Below are positions 1-12,122 of a stretch of DNA of 64,000 bases, piece by piece. The DNA lies in the NCBI GenBank assembly GCA_033816765.1, contig CM066293.1, forward strand, positions 3,844,001-3,908,000, read 5' to 3'. The notes under the pieces were generated by a model. The model was not told the DNA's origin and did no database searches. It saw nothing but the letters and a program-made list of their open reading frames with translations. Position numbers and translations under genes: made by a program. The stretch is from Nothopassalora personata. Its lineage: Eukaryota; Ascomycota; Dothideomycetes; Mycosphaerellales; Mycosphaerellaceae. Within the stretch, counting starts at the first letter, position 1. Every line of letters begins with the position of its first letter.

Positions 1-416
1 ATAGTTAGAATCTAGAATAAGAGACCTAGTTTAAAATTAACTAATAATTATAAGATAAAGGTAATAGGATCTATTAAATAGTTCTACGACATTTATACTA
101 CTTGCAATTATTAATAGACGATACTTAAGCTTTATAAGAAGGCCTATATAAAGAAGATTAGATACTCCTATAGTATATTAAGGCCTAAAAAGAGGGCTAA
201 GAAACTCCTACTTATAAACTATATAGGCCTAAAGAATGATATATAGGCTACTATTAAAGAAGTTAATATCTATAAGTCCTAAGTAGAATTAGTTAATATT
301 ATAGTAGATAAGATACGCCGTAATGTATTCTTCTTAGTCTCTATACCCTCTTAGTACCTAATAAATCCTATAAAGAAGGAACTTAGGGCTATTATTAATC
401 TAATTTAGTACCTTCT
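1..416. other. AT-rich RIP-decayed DNA, no gene
   Basis: AT-rich sequence with almost no CpA or TpG, dense in TAG/TAA in every frame. This is the texture of RIP-mutated repeat DNA. No readable domain was recognised. It abuts a less mutated island at about 417. Confidence 0.6.
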
Positions 417-745
417 TGTTACGGATTGATCCGGAGAAGCTCCAGCCAACCAATCGATGCCTACACACTAGTGGAAGGATCCGATATGTAGAGTGCTCTC
501 TCTAATCTGCGTGCTCTGTAATAGAGCAGAGAGAGCAGGACAGATCGACTGATCCGACTAATTAGTCACGCTAAGATATAGCACTATATAGACGACGCTT
601 CTTTACGAGTAGATAGGAGCCTCGTGCTTAACTTATTTTAAGTATATACTATATACTGTTTAGGACTACTACCTTCTTAACGTTCGAGACATCTCTATAA
701 AGATCCAAGCCCGGTTGGGATAACGTACAGCGGTTCCTAACACTT
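417..745 (+). repeat. possible 5' LTR of a decayed retroelement
   Basis: Starts TGTTACGG and ends near CCTAACA, an imperfect inverted pair of the type that bounds LTRs. The first 150 bp keep CA/TG dinucleotides, unlike both flanks. A gag-like remnant follows about 1.2 kb downstream on the same strand, which would suit a 5' LTR. No second copy exists in the window to prove the boundaries, and no target duplication was found. It could also be an unrelated younger insertion. Confidence 0.28.
494..537. other. nested hairpin
   Basis: TGCTCTCTCT (494-503) pairs perfectly with AGAGAGAGCA (528-537). Inside, TGCTCT (512-517) pairs with AGAGCA (523-528), so two alternative or nested stems share an arm. 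It lies in the candidate LTR; its role is unknown. Confidence 0.55.
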
Positions 746-2700
746 CTCTATACCTACCACATTTAATTAAGTACTATAGATTATCTAAATGCCCGGACTT
801 AAAGCTACTAGAGCTCTATACGGCCTTAGATACCTTATTCATAGATAATAAAAAGATTCAGAGATTTAGTAAACCTTTATATTACTCTTACTTAAAGAAC
901 TTATTAACTAGAAACCTATTAAGTAGAGAATAGTTACTAAATTAAGTACTAAATTAGAGCTATATACCCTTAGTTACGTAGCCTTAGAAGTTCTATAGTA
1001 GAAGAGACTCTTTAAGACAATTACTCTTAAACTAGAAGATAAGGTAATGCTTTACTATAATAATTAGTAGACTATATAAATTCTTAAGGCTCTAAATAGT
1101 AAGATCAATACTAAAATAAGGCACTTAGACTTCTAATAATACTAACTTAGGGAGTAATATTAAGCTAGACACCTTAAACTAGCTAGATAAGGATATAAGA
1201 GATATTTATAGACGGCTTAACTAAGGAACTTAGCCCTTAGTAGTACTAACAGTTTATTAAACATCTCAATTTTAGAAGTTAGTAAATAGGTATATTCTTA
1301 CCTTAATAGCTAGGAGTTACTATCTTTACCTTACTTATTAAATAGACGTTAGAGTTTAATGTTAAGAGGGATATAGAACGCTCTAAATATATAAAAAGAG
1401 AGGCTAAAAGGAGTCTAAGAAAGAAAATAAGGCTATAAGTTATAGTAATAGCTTACCTAACGATTAAACATCCTAATAACGTAATAGTCTTAAATACCTA
1501 GTATAAAAAGGGCCTATATTAAATTATTTAAGCTTCTTCGTAATATTCTTATTTATTATCTCCTTAATACTACTACTACTAAGTTTTTCTTTTATTAGTC
1601 TCCTTAATAATATTCAATTACTCTTTACCTATAGTAGTAGAGTGTATAAGAATCTTTTAAAAAATATACTAAAGCTACTAGAAACGCTAAGATAGACCTT
1701 TAAGAAGAAGCTATAGCCCTAATTTTACCTAAGGAGGATTTCTAACTATTTACCTACCTACTAGATAAACAAATACCTTGAAATAAGATACAAATACCCT
1801 AAATAAGGAGAAAGTAGCACCTAGTAATAGAAAGAAGGATATTAATAAGAGTACTAACTCTAAAGTTCTTATAAGAAATTTTTTATATAATAATAGGCAT
1901 GAAGACTAAGAATCCTCCTATAGACGCTTAAGTAGAGTTATATAGAAACTCTAAATAGAAGAGATAGACTCGTAACTAAATCTAAACTATATCTATAAGT
2001 TCCTTAAAGCTCTCTCTAAGGGTAAAAAGCTAGAAACCCTAGATATACTCTTTATTCTAAGAACTAGGAGTTTAAGCTTATATTTACTCTTTTTAAGTAA
2101 TTCTTAGGTATCTATAGCAACCTAAATTACGAGTCTAAGTCCTAAATTAAAGCTATATTACTAAATTAGTATAAGGAATTCTTTAATAACAATAACTTAA
2201 ATATACCTTTATATAATCTAAAACTCCTTAATAAGAATATTTAGGCTCTCTAGAATTATCTACTTATACCTATAGTAAAGAAGGTAATACCCTTAAAGAA
2301 GCTAGATAAGGATAAAGAGAATAAAGATAAAAAAGAGCATACTTTTAAGAAGAAGATTAAGATTATAAACGATAGGGTAGAGGTACTTATTAGCATAATT
2401 AAGGACCGCGTAGATAAGGTTTTAAAGTATATAAAGATTCTAAGCGTAGAAATAGCTCTACTTAGGTTCTCTACTAGTATAGAGTAAGTAGGTATATAAA
2501 GCGCTAGGATAATATATAGGTAGCCGGTTTTAAAGGTAATAAAACCGAGGTAAGATATATAATTACTTACTTAATTTAGGAGCTTATACTAGGTATCTAG
2601 AAATAAATACTTAGGGCTAATTATAGAAAAGAGGCCCTATATAAGTACTCATAAGGTGCCGATACTTATAATAAAACACAATATTTCATATCCTAATATT
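746..2700 (+). mobile_element. RIP-decayed retroelement remnant, gag-like part at about 1960-2350
   Basis: AT-rich and stop-filled. In one plus-strand frame between about 2050 and 2200 the stops are only TAG/TAA and the intervening residues resemble a retroelement gag: an aromatic and leucine rich EFKLIFTLFK-type run, then an N-Y-E-S-K segment as in capsid domains. No reverse transcriptase or integrase motif was found before the sequence changes abruptly to GC-balanced DNA near 2700. The element is therefore 3'-truncated. Family assignment is not possible by eye. Confidence 0.4.
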
Positions 2701-3363
2701 TAGACGTTTTTAGTGGACCCCTGTTTCTAGACTTCTAGACCCTGCAATTTTACACCAGGACTCTATGTTCGTCTTCGTCATCTTATGCACGGTGGTCCGT
2801 TCGGAGCCTCGGCAGATAAGTGCGTTCATGCATTGGGCCAAAGGCGACGCGACTCGACGGACACTATGCGTTACATCTTGGCCGGCTTGGCTTGGTTTAT
2901 CGACGAAGAGATGTGCGTGCCGAACCGGGTTCTGATGAAACACGCAACTTGGCAAGTCGACCGAACCCGGCACATGCCGATCGTTAAGAACGACAACAGG
3001 AAGCGAGGAATCCGGCAGAGATCAACGACGCGGGCAAGTGCAGCAACGATACGCGATTCTGCAAGGTCCCGACTGTGCCGACGTGCCGACGTGCCGCTGC
3101 GATGACGTGCAGATTGAGGCTAAACACAGTTTGTCCCTTCTACGACATACCCTCGACCCTCGATATCGTCTAGTGACGTTCTCCCTCTCAGCGCAAGGCC
3201 TAAAGTGGACATGTACTGGCCCTCGCCAACGACACGACGCCATGCATCCCAAGAGGCTAATCCGCTGTGGATCTTGACGCAGATGCAATGCAGTGCGTGT
3301 CACAATGGCCTGCGATTCTGGTGGCATGCGGCTGCATAGTCGTGTGTGACACAGCTATCAAGA
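2701..3363. other. non-coding stretch at the AT/GC border
   Basis: Composition switches at about 2700 from RIP-decayed to normal. Open frames here overlap each other on both strands, none longer than about 106 codons, and none shows a recognisable domain. It probably includes the upstream region of the gene at 3364. Confidence 0.4.
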
Positions 3364-4080
3364 ATGTGGGTGGGTTCGCCATCCGCGCGTCTCCAATGCC
3401 AGAAAGCAGAGCGAGAAACAGTGAGTGATAAGCAGCGCGACCGGCTGTCTTCTTCCCATCATCACTTACCTTCACCACTTGCGAAAGCCGCATCCTTGGG
3501 AACAAGTTCAACGCCCAACTGTAAGGGAAAGAGGCCGCCCCTAAGTGTCATTGCAAGCCGTGCTAACAAGCGACAGAAGGTGAGTAGATGCGCCGCAAGT
3601 ATGGACACCGTAAGCTCTGCTGCAACAGCCCTACCGACTTCGCCTCACAAGGGATCAGTTCGCTATATCTTAAGGGAAGGCCCTGGTAGCAGCAGCAGCA
3701 ACTCCAACAACACAGGCTCTCCACGATCCGACTCGAACAATTTCGCGACTAGCTCGTCGTTAGCGACTTCCTCTACCCAAGCGGCACCCGACTCCGATGA
3801 AGCGGCTCACCAGAGCTTCAGCAACAGCCGCGAGGAGCCTTTATTAGATCGCAATTGTATCGATCCGCGAGTCAACGACACGGCATATGTGTACGCCTTA
3901 TGCAAGCGGTACATCGGACTGCCGATGGACGACGTGCCATGGAATATCGTGGCGCTGGTGAAATGTGTAGTCGACGAAGAGGACGGGATCTTCCGAAAAG
4001 ATCATGAGTATGCTCAGGCGTACGTGGATATCCAGGACAAGCGAGCTAGGGAATGGAAACTGAGAACGTCGAGGAGTTAG
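3364..4080 (+). CDS. hypothetical protein, Ser/Asn-rich with conserved-looking C-terminus
   Basis: A 238-codon open frame from the first ATG at 3364; an alternative start is the ATG at 3601. The N-terminal half is basic and low in complexity. The middle (about residues 95-145) is rich in Ser, Asn and Thr, so probably disordered. The last 65 residues are mixed hydrophobic and charged (around AYVYALCKRYIGLPMDDV and an EEDG turn) and look like a folded small domain. The frame closes with TAG at 4080. A GTGAGT at about 3582 followed by CAG 49 nt later would be out of frame, so it is not taken as an intron. Function is not recognised. A (CT)n tract and non-coding DNA lie downstream. Confidence 0.5.
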   Translation: MWVGSPSARLQCQKAERETVSDKQRDRLSSSHHHLPSPLAKAASLGTSSTPNCKGKRPPLSVIASRANKRQKVSRCAASMDTVSSAATALPTSPHKGSVRYILREGPGSSSSNSNNTGSPRSDSNNFATSSSLATSSTQAAPDSDEAAHQSFSNSREEPLLDRNCIDPRVNDTAYVYALCKRYIGLPMDDVPWNIVALVKCVVDEEDGIFRKDHEYAQAYVDIQDKRAREWKLRTSRS

Positions 4081-5604
4081 AGAGGAGAAGACAGGGGAAG
4101 GATGCTTTCGGATGTAAGGATATAGATACTATAGCATTGATTTAGGGAAGGGGGACATTTCGGTCTTTTGTGGTAGAGGGCAGCAGGTTGATTGCAGTAT
4201 TGACTTTGGTGAGAGTGGGCATTTGGGTTTTTTGTAGTGGAGTGCACTTGGTTTATTGCAGTGTTCGCTGGTATGAGCACAATGATGACTGTCTCCTCTC
4301 TCTCTCTCTCTCTCCCTCTTTCCCCCCCTCTCACACACTTACCCGCACACTATTAGCTTGTCTCAGCCTTTGCTAAGGGTTCTTTCTTGTGATCATGTGA
4401 AGGAGATCAGTACCGCCGGCTGAGCCCGTCTCCAGATCATGGCTGAGGATATCTGTGGTACGATCGCATGTCGCCTTTTGCCCAATGTACGACTTCATTA
4501 CCAAACTCACCTGCAGGGACACCTGTTGCCCATGCCTCATCGAGCCTCGCATACGCATCTGTATTGGCTCAGTTATGAGAAACGACACAGAATATCTTGG
4601 ACAAGATGCCAACACAACCTAGACTAGATGTTTCGAGTTGCTCTCTTTGCTCATCTCAGTCGCAAAACCGCAACAAGTGGGACACCCACCCGGGAGATGG
4701 CTCACTCTTTGCCGCCGTCGATCAGGTATTTCCCCCACGCCTTAGACAGTGAAGCGGGCTCAGCTCCGCGACTAGTGAGCGCAGCCTTAGCTTTCGATGG
4801 CCCTGAGCTATACCCGATCAAGTCAGATCTCCCGAAGCCTGTTGAACTTCATTACCGAGCGAGCCGCAGAGGCTTTTCCCACATGCCATTTGCCATGCCA
4901 GATGAGCTTGAAAGTCTCCTGCCTACGATCGCGGACGAGTTATCCGCTGTACGTCTGATTTGAAGCACCGGGCCCTGCCAACAACGTGTCGACAATGCCG
5001 GCGGGTACATCTGACTGGCTTGGCAGAACTACTACCCTCTTGCGTCTTGGTCATATCACAGGCGCTGACGGTATCCTGGCTTCGGTTGCCTTCCGTCGGG
5101 GAGAAGTTGAAGCATCCGAAAGTAGCAGCAAGTGTTATCAACCTACTGTATTGCGGGATCCACTGATGCCATTCCAGGTCTGATATGCGACGCTCAAAGG
5201 AATGTCATCCTTACAACACCAACCCTCTGAAGTATAACAGCAGAAATGACTTCCTCGTCACATCGCGCAGGACACCAATCCCATCTATCGAGGGCTTGGT
5301 ATTCAGTTTACAGTCATGCGAGCTATAACAGGCACATCGCTGACTATTGGTCATCGCTGACTATTGGTCTTCGCCGACGCATACCATTGAGTGCCGCGTA
5401 CAAGAGGCGGCCGGCTAAGACCCTGAGGTAAGGCGTTGATTAGAGCATCGCAATGTCATGAGAACTACTATACTCGCCCACCATCACGCCGTGGCTCGCG
5501 TACATGACATGGGTCAGCTATACACGAAGCCATAGGCGTGAACCCACTGAAGTTTCAACGACGACCTCACGCAATCCGTGCATACACATTCTTTCCTAGA
5601 AGAG
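4081..5604. other. no supportable gene
   Basis: Contains the CT microsatellite and a 111-codon plus-strand frame at 4628-4963 with no recognisable domain. Other open frames overlap on both strands. That 111-codon frame has a coding-like acidic/proline-rich tail and could be an exon or relic, but nothing decides it. Confidence 0.35.
4292..4332. repeat. CT-rich microsatellite
   Basis: An impure (CT)n run followed by a C-rich tract. It explains the two overlapping Arg/Glu-rich minus-strand frames nearby, which are not genes. Confidence 0.85.
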
Positions 5605-6000
5605 TGTCATCCTACGAAATGTCTATTTTGCCTTGGAGCCACTTACAATTCTAAAGACCTTTGCACGAAGTGCGCTTGGTCTCTTGCGGCATTTGAAGAA
5701 GTGTATACTCAACACCTACCTACAATATGCCAGTGAATGGTCCATACTGGATTGCCTTCACCCGACTTGCGGTGCGACGACATTGGCCAATTATGAGCAT
5801 CTTGGAACCGCGCTAGGAACGTTCACAACACGCCTTACGGGGGCATGCACCTTCGCATGGTCGAAAAGGAAGGCGACCCCGAACTTTGACCCGATGATGT
5901 ACGTTTGTGCTGGGAAGGATGTGGCTCATTCAAGCTCATGGAGGTTGGTTCGTTCGATAGACACCGATACAGACCGACACGATCAGCCATCGCACATCAT
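5605..6000 (+). pseudogene. frameshifted zinc-finger-like remnant
   Basis: From 5605 one frame reads a Cys-x2-Cys motif (KCLFCLG), a second C-x2-C (CTKC) and a His before stopping at TGA near 5740. About 15 bases later a different frame gives CLHPTCGAT followed by Tyr-Glu-His-Leu. A third frame near 5830 gives a VHNTPYG segment, and then CWEGCG and FDRHR near 5915. In fungal zinc-finger families such C-x-C and H pieces occur in this order in one frame. The interpretation is a decayed gene with at least two frameshifts. The 209-codon frame at 5633-6262 captures only the middle of it. Exact family is uncertain. Confidence 0.35.
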
Positions 6001-9000
6001 GTACGGAATTGCAAGGTTTAGCGCGATGCTTCTTCCCACTCTCCTTTGTACCTTTCCAGCACGATCACTGAGCTTTCGCTGCTCTATATCCGACCGAACT
6101 TTGCTACAAGATATTATCAATCACGGCAAGTTCGTTTTAAGCAGGCGTGCTCACGATCGATCCTACCGGTTGCTATGGGCGATGGGACCATGCATAAGTA
6201 GACATTATACTAATCGCAATGGTGAGCTTAAAGGCTGTATTTTCGATCTCTTTGCCCTATAGCTTTCGAATCAGCTTTGGGACGGCACCCTTTAGCTATA
6301 GAGTAGAGATTGCCTTAGTACACCTCATATCTGGCTGGCTGTTTACAATACACCTTTTAGTTACACGGCAGGCAGCGTCGTTCAGAGCTTAGGTACGGTT
6401 CCCAGCGTTTAGTGTCAGCGAGGCTCGACATGAAGTATATGCCTACAGGTCAGCCCTAGTAGTGTTTTGATGGCATCTGCAACCGACCTTGACCGACTGA
6501 GGAGGTCCTTCCCCTGGCGGACTCTTGGGGCACGCTGTAATACCTGACGCAGCTACTGATTGCCCCGAACTGACTGTCACTGGACTAAGGGCTTCGTGTT
6601 CCCCAGGCGTGCGCAGCGTAGTGTCCCGACACGGCGACGGAGGGGTATATCCATTTGTTTTATAAATACCTTAACAGCGGCGTGGCAAGCACTATAGCAC
6701 TCTGCGTCTATGTTGGAAATAGCCGCCGGCGACCGTTCGAGATCTAGGGGACACTTTAGACTCAACAGCAGACTAATGTTCGCTAGCTCGGTCCTCGGCA
6801 TTCACTCACAGACCGAAGCATGTGGCACCACCGGCATTCATCTCATCGCAAAAGTGTATATATAGGCGCAGTCATTCATTACAGATAGTACAAGTAAGCA
6901 GGTAGCATTACGGGCCGGCGAGAGTGCTAGAATGATGCTAGGAATGACGTAGATCGAGGCCTCGTTCATACACAATGTGCACGAAGCAAGGCGAGGCCGA
7001 ACTAGAAGGAGGCGTTCCAACTAGTACGATCGGCTAGTTAAGACCAGTCAGTAAGGCAAAGCATACAACCATGTTTTGATGTCTGTACTTCACTCTTATA
7101 TGCATCTACGTTACATGCCGGCTACTTTTCTACCCTCGCCATAGAATGACGTTAACACAAGCTCCTAACCCGACTCCCGTTTAATTCGAATCAAGCTATT
7201 ATCTGTCGCAACCCCTGTGATGTATCGGGTTTTGGCCGTGCGACGTCGACATAGCAGAAGTATGCTTTGGTATATTCTTAGTGAGGGGTGCCTGCAGCAG
7301 AAGGTGAGATTTGTCCATAGTAGGTAATGTTGGCGATCAAAAGTATTCCGAGTTGCACGATAAACCCGTTCTCGGATCCAGGTGGCAAGTCCACCTAAGT
7401 TAAGGAAGCAACAGGTGGAATCATCGTCTCCATTGCCCACGGCCACTCGCTGTTTGCTGTGCCTTTCGTAACAACATATCAAGCTCCAGATAGGTAAGTA
7501 GCTGGGTATACAGGGCTCGACGCCAGATGAACTTCAGTCCCATAACAGGAGAATGTTGAGGACAGCAGATTCAAGATTCTCGCCGACACCTTTTTAGGTA
7601 CCTGCCCGGCCTCTTTAATGCTTCCTCAAGGTCAGATGAGAAGTCCGCTGGCTCCTTTTGACACAAAGTGAGGTGTTGAGCCAACCCACTAGCGAGGGTA
7701 CACGGGTAGTGCGAATACTGCATGCTGGCAAGCCATAAGGTACGATCCACGGGGCGTCAACTTAATGAAGAATGAGACTCGGGTCCGATTCTAAGGTGTG
7801 CAAAGCAATTGAGGATAGTCGAGACGAGATCTGAGTCCGCTGTGTCCGTCACAAAGAGAAAAACAATCCCACGATCATTAGCCAGCTTATCAAATGCCTA
7901 CCGCATGGTTCTCTGCGAAGCGCCGGAAAGGATGACGTACAGAGTCTGGTCTAATCTACAGGAACCTGCTGAAAGCATTTCGGATCAGATCGAGACCTAA
8001 TCTAGAAGATCGCAGGCAGCCTTGTCATTGATGATCGCAGGTCATTCATTTGGTACCAGTGCAGTACTTGCAGCCACTTAAATGTTCGCTAGTAACTTTC
8101 AGTGCAGGCAGGAGACTGTAGCGTTGCAGTGGTCCACTTTAACCCCATTCAGCATGTGCCCGAAAGAAGGACCAGATTGCGAGTAGCCTCTCACAGCTAC
8201 GTGCGGAGACGGCTAACAGGAAGATCTCCAGCGAGAGGATGCCTTCGATGTTTCGCACAAGGTTTGATCTTGACGTACACTGCGCGTGATTCTAATACGG
8301 CGCAGCGCAGTAGTTCCCAAGTCCCAGTCCAGTCGCTTTGATCTGGTGGCTCTCCGGTAGTAATAGGCCAATGTCGTTTCCTATCGTGTGTCTATTCGAG
8401 ACACGCTCCTACGAGTTCTGCTGTTGCGGTCGAGAAAAGTTCGACATGTGGGTTGCTCCGATTGAAATGTACTTCTTGTTCAACTCTGTCTAAGAAACTC
8501 CATTAAGTGCTTGCTCCTTCCTCGAGGACGCTAAGAATCCCTTGTGACCTTGGACCAACCAACTTACCAAGGCAGTGGTAGGGCTGTAGTGTTCCAAACA
8601 GTGAAATTGAACAGTGGTCAAACGCTTAAAAGCCACCAAAGATCTCAGCAAAAGACAAGTCCGATCGGGTTTGTCCTCGGGCTAATGAAAGGCGAGGGAT
8701 GAACGCTCGTTCCGCTTTAGGACGGACCAAAGCTCAAGATGGTGCATCGGATTGTAATCGTTCCAGTATTGAGGACGCTGGATTGTGACCTCATGTTAAG
8801 CTTGAAAGCCCCTACATGTGCTTTTAACAGCCTACATGTCATGTCATGTACCACGAGCTTTGCGTGGACCCGATTCAGTGTTGCTTAGATAGACGCCTTC
8901 AATGCATCGCCTCGTGCAACGCTTTAGCATCATCGGGAGCTCTGTCGTGGCGGCCAATGTTGGATGAGTTGCGTCCTCGGAGGACCGCGACAATGATTCC

Positions 9001-9519
9001 AGCATTACTCAAGACAGGATTCCGCCCAGTAGCCACACTGTCCTGTGGGATATAAGGTCGATTATCGTGCGAGGCAGATACACATCTGTCAGTCCTGGTG
9101 TGCTCCATCCAGTATGCCGTCTTTGTGTAGCCGTGTAAACCCGATCACGTCTGTCAAGCTGCTATGCACCAAGAAGCTTGTTATCGCACTGAGCTACGAC
9201 GGATCCAGGAATGCCTGCTGGTGCGTTGTCAGACATTCGCATTGATACAGGTGCGGGAAGTACTTGTGGTCGCGCAGGATAAACATGATGGCATAACCCG
9301 GTAAGGCCGGCAAGGAGCGTTGACAGGTGCCAAGAACCGTGCCTTCTAATAGTTTCGTCCCATCTATACGATGATTCTTCTCGAGCAAATGGTGCCGTTG
9401 AATCAGAGCTTTTCTGAATCAGTCAAGAGCTTGGTGTGAAACGAAGAGTCTGCCAGCTGATGCGAGGATAGCTGGACTAATGTCATGCTGCTAGGATTTG
9501 GAGTAAGTCTCTCGTTGCA
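6001..9519. other. gene desert, no supportable coding region
   Basis: About 3.5 kb of GC-balanced sequence. The longest frames are 60-105 codons, scattered on both strands, with no domain, repeat or splice pattern I can defend. It may contain diverged pseudogene DNA, such as the plus-strand frame at 7809-8000, but this is not provable by eye. Confidence 0.4.
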
Positions 9520-10464
9520 ATGCACTTGAAGTCGCTTGATATAGTAGTTATGCTATGTGTTGGAAGCCGTGGGTGTCAAAAACGTGTCTTGACCAGCAGA
9601 CTATGCGCGGTTTATAGTGGGTCGCCCGTTCTTAGCCTATCTCCTTTGCTTAGCGTAGCCGCGGCAGCGTCCGTCACGTCTTTCCAGCATCTCCCCAAGT
9701 TCGATTCCTTACGCATTCACATCATGGCCGTGATAGCAGTAGGTCCAGACATTGTTACGCGATACGTGGTCGAGTATTCGCCGGCCATAGGGGTCGGATC
9801 GTCAGGGGATGATATCGCGAAAGCCAGCGAGTAATGCAGAATGCAGCGTTGCGGCAATTGCCAAGACCTTCGACAATCGCACAATACGGCATTAGCTGTG
9901 TGTGAGCGCAGCTTGACTGTGAGACCCTTCTTAACGTACGATAGCGGGAAGTCTGCTAATGCAACCCAGGCAATGTGGATCGCGCAGGCCGAGCGCGGAA
10001 GCAAAGAGAGCTTATTCGTACATTCCAGTAGGTTGCATATGGCCATCTTCACTGCTTTGATAGGTCTGGATCCACAGAACGGCTTCTTCAATTCTCGAAT
10101 GAAGGAGAAGATGTGTGCATTGACGGCAGCGCAAGCATTAACTTCCCTGCAATGGGTGGCTCTCCAGGCTCTAAACCTTCAAAGCCCCATGGCTGGAGGT
10201 TCAGTTGTTAGCATGCTCAAGACTGAAGCGGCGTTGCTACCCTGCACGCTTGGGAAAGAAGTCAGTTCGAGATGCACGGGACACACGACGGTGCGATTAC
10301 CTAACTTGGTCAGCGAGTATCTAACAGAGAGCAGCAGGTATCAAAAGCGGCTGCCCCCGTTGGCTTATCCAGTGCTTATCTCAGTAGGATGGCTGCATCA
10401 AATGCTCGCGCAGGTCTATCATGTCAAGGTCTCCATAAGCTGCAGCGAGGTAGGACTCACATAG
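9520..10464 (+). pseudogene. interrupted 314-codon frame, unknown
   Basis: Two open frames, 9520-9834 and 9841-10464, lie in the same reading frame and are separated by a single TAA at 9832-9834. Together they give over 300 codons on the plus strand, long for this region. The second part has an Ala/Leu-rich helical stretch (around TAAQALTSLQWVALQAL) and no recognisable domain. A CAA-to-TAA change would explain the break if this was a gene. Chance cannot be excluded because a 124-codon minus-strand frame overlaps. Confidence 0.22.
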
Positions 10465-11561
10465 GCCGGGTGTTACTAGATGCGGCCTGCAGAAGAGAAG
10501 CAATTCTGCGGCTCGATGCTGCAATCTCTGTGCACTCAGCGTTTCGACTAGTGTAATCGCAAATCCCATTGCTTCCGGGTGGTGGCGACAATGCTTTATG
10601 GTGACATTTCGCTCGTCAATCCTTACAACGCCAAGTGCAAACAAGCACCGTATATACAGACATGGCTAGAAATGTTCGCATTGCCACAACTTATACACGC
10701 CTACAGTGCTCATCTCATTGTGTTGTCACAACATGAACGAATGCGCAGGAAAGCTGGAAGTAGCCGGACGTGAAGTTGACAGGTTGCGCCCTAGGCTTGG
10801 CTGGGGATTCACTACTGGGCCAGACCTCAGTATCGAATCAAGGATAGGCTCTGACATTGCTCAGTTCCAATCTATGGCTGATGGGATGCAATTCATAGGT
10901 CGACCGGCGCTGGTTATGCATCTTGGTGTGCCCCTCGCCTGCTTGCAGCCTCTCTTTTTGGACCTCGCGTGTGAGCTGTATGGAATGAGACAATGAGTCT
11001 CTGGCCTTTTGAAACTTGGTCTTGACGTTGCTTGATGGGAGGTACCGCTTCGATCAATCCTGACTTTACAGTGGCCGAAGTGCCGTTGTTGATTGAGTGT
11101 ATAAAGGACGGTCTGGTCTGGTACGGAGGCATGCGTGGAAGCATTCGCATTCTTCGTCTGGGCTTACATCTACCGGATCCATCAATCTTCACTGTAGGTT
11201 ATACCGACAGAGCGATCAGAGAGGAAGCTGGATGTCCCCAGACGAGGAACAGTAACTGCGATGTACGAGCAACAGTATGGCTTCTTGGTCGATTGGCTGC
11301 TCGCATAGAACTGTAGGTACACAGGCACAGTGGCTAGCCACAACTTGTGGTCTCTGCTATACTAGGCAGCCTGCTTATAGCCTACTAATTACAATCATCT
11401 ACTCTGTGAGAATGGATGCTGAAATCGAACAAGACCTACCTTAGGGCAGCGCCAGATGCCGAAAGATTACGGCGTTCGGGCGTCCTCTCCCGGTGAACTC
11501 TATCCTCTATGATCATTCCCCTCGTTAGGCTAGAGCAGTCTGGTTGGAGACGGCCCCAGCC
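10465..11561. other. no supportable gene
   Basis: Two plus-strand frames of 94-96 codons (10706-10996, 11032-11316) and shorter shadows; none has a domain or splice context. This DNA immediately precedes the TIR element. Confidence 0.35.
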
Positions 11562-11571
11562 CTCGAGATAG
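11562..11571. repeat. target-site duplication, left copy
   Basis: CTCGAGATAG, identical to 12113-12122 on the other side of the TIR element. It marks the empty-site sequence exactly. Confidence 0.85.
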
Positions 11572-12112
11572 CGGTGAATTACTCCCATGGGGATCATTAT
11601 GCAAAAATTACTCCTATAGGGACTTATAGGGATGCCAAATTACTGCTATAGGGACACATTATAGCAGTCGCTCCTTACGACTTGTTTATATACTACTATT
11701 ATTTAATAATATGCTCTGCTAGGTTATACGAGCATATTAAATAACAGTAGTACGTTTTAATCCTAACGACTCGTAGCTCGTAGCTTATATAGGTTATAAG
11801 TTGCGAGTAGGTAAAGAGTAGCTCGGGGAGCAAGAACGATACAACAAGTAAGATAGGGCTTGTCTAAGACATATAATACGGATATATAGTCGAGAGCCGA
11901 TATTCGGAGCAACATCGTTATACTGCAGTGTATTTAGTATCTATAGAAATAATAGTTAACTATATTATAGGTGCAAAAAATGAAGATTGCTATAATGTGT
12001 CCCTATAGCAGTAATTTAGCATCCCTATAAGTCCCTATAGGAGTAATTTTTACATGATTGTCCCTATAGGAGTAATAAACGACATAATTGTCCCCATGGG
12101 AGTAATTCACCG
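11572..12112. mobile_element. 541-bp non-autonomous TIR element, Mutator-like (MITE)
   Basis: The ends are perfect inverted repeats (CGGTGAATTACTCCCATGGG at left, its complement at right). Inverted similarity continues inward for about 95 bp on the left and about 130 bp on the right. The right arm has one extra copy of an ATTACTCCTATAGGGAC-type subrepeat, which accounts for the difference. The interior is AT-rich and has no open frame. A perfect 10-bp direct repeat, CTCGAGATAG, flanks it (11562-11571 and 12113-12122). Long TIRs with a target duplication of about 9-11 bp are typical of Mutator-like elements. It is therefore called a non-autonomous MULE; the transposase source is not in the window. 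Confidence 0.85.
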
Positions 12113-12122
12113 CTCGAGATAG
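12113..12122. repeat. target-site duplication, right copy
   Basis: CTCGAGATAG, identical to 11562-11571. Confidence 0.85.

Noticed and set aside
3582..3630. 49-nt intron in the hypothetical gene
   Set aside because: Removing it would break the reading frame that leads into the coding-like C-terminus, and no branch site is visible.
4077..4338. Arg/Glu-rich minus-strand frames
   Set aside because: Produced by the CT microsatellite.
9690..9720. tRNA T-arm-like AGTTCGATTCCT
   Set aside because: No matching acceptor, D or anticodon arms around it.
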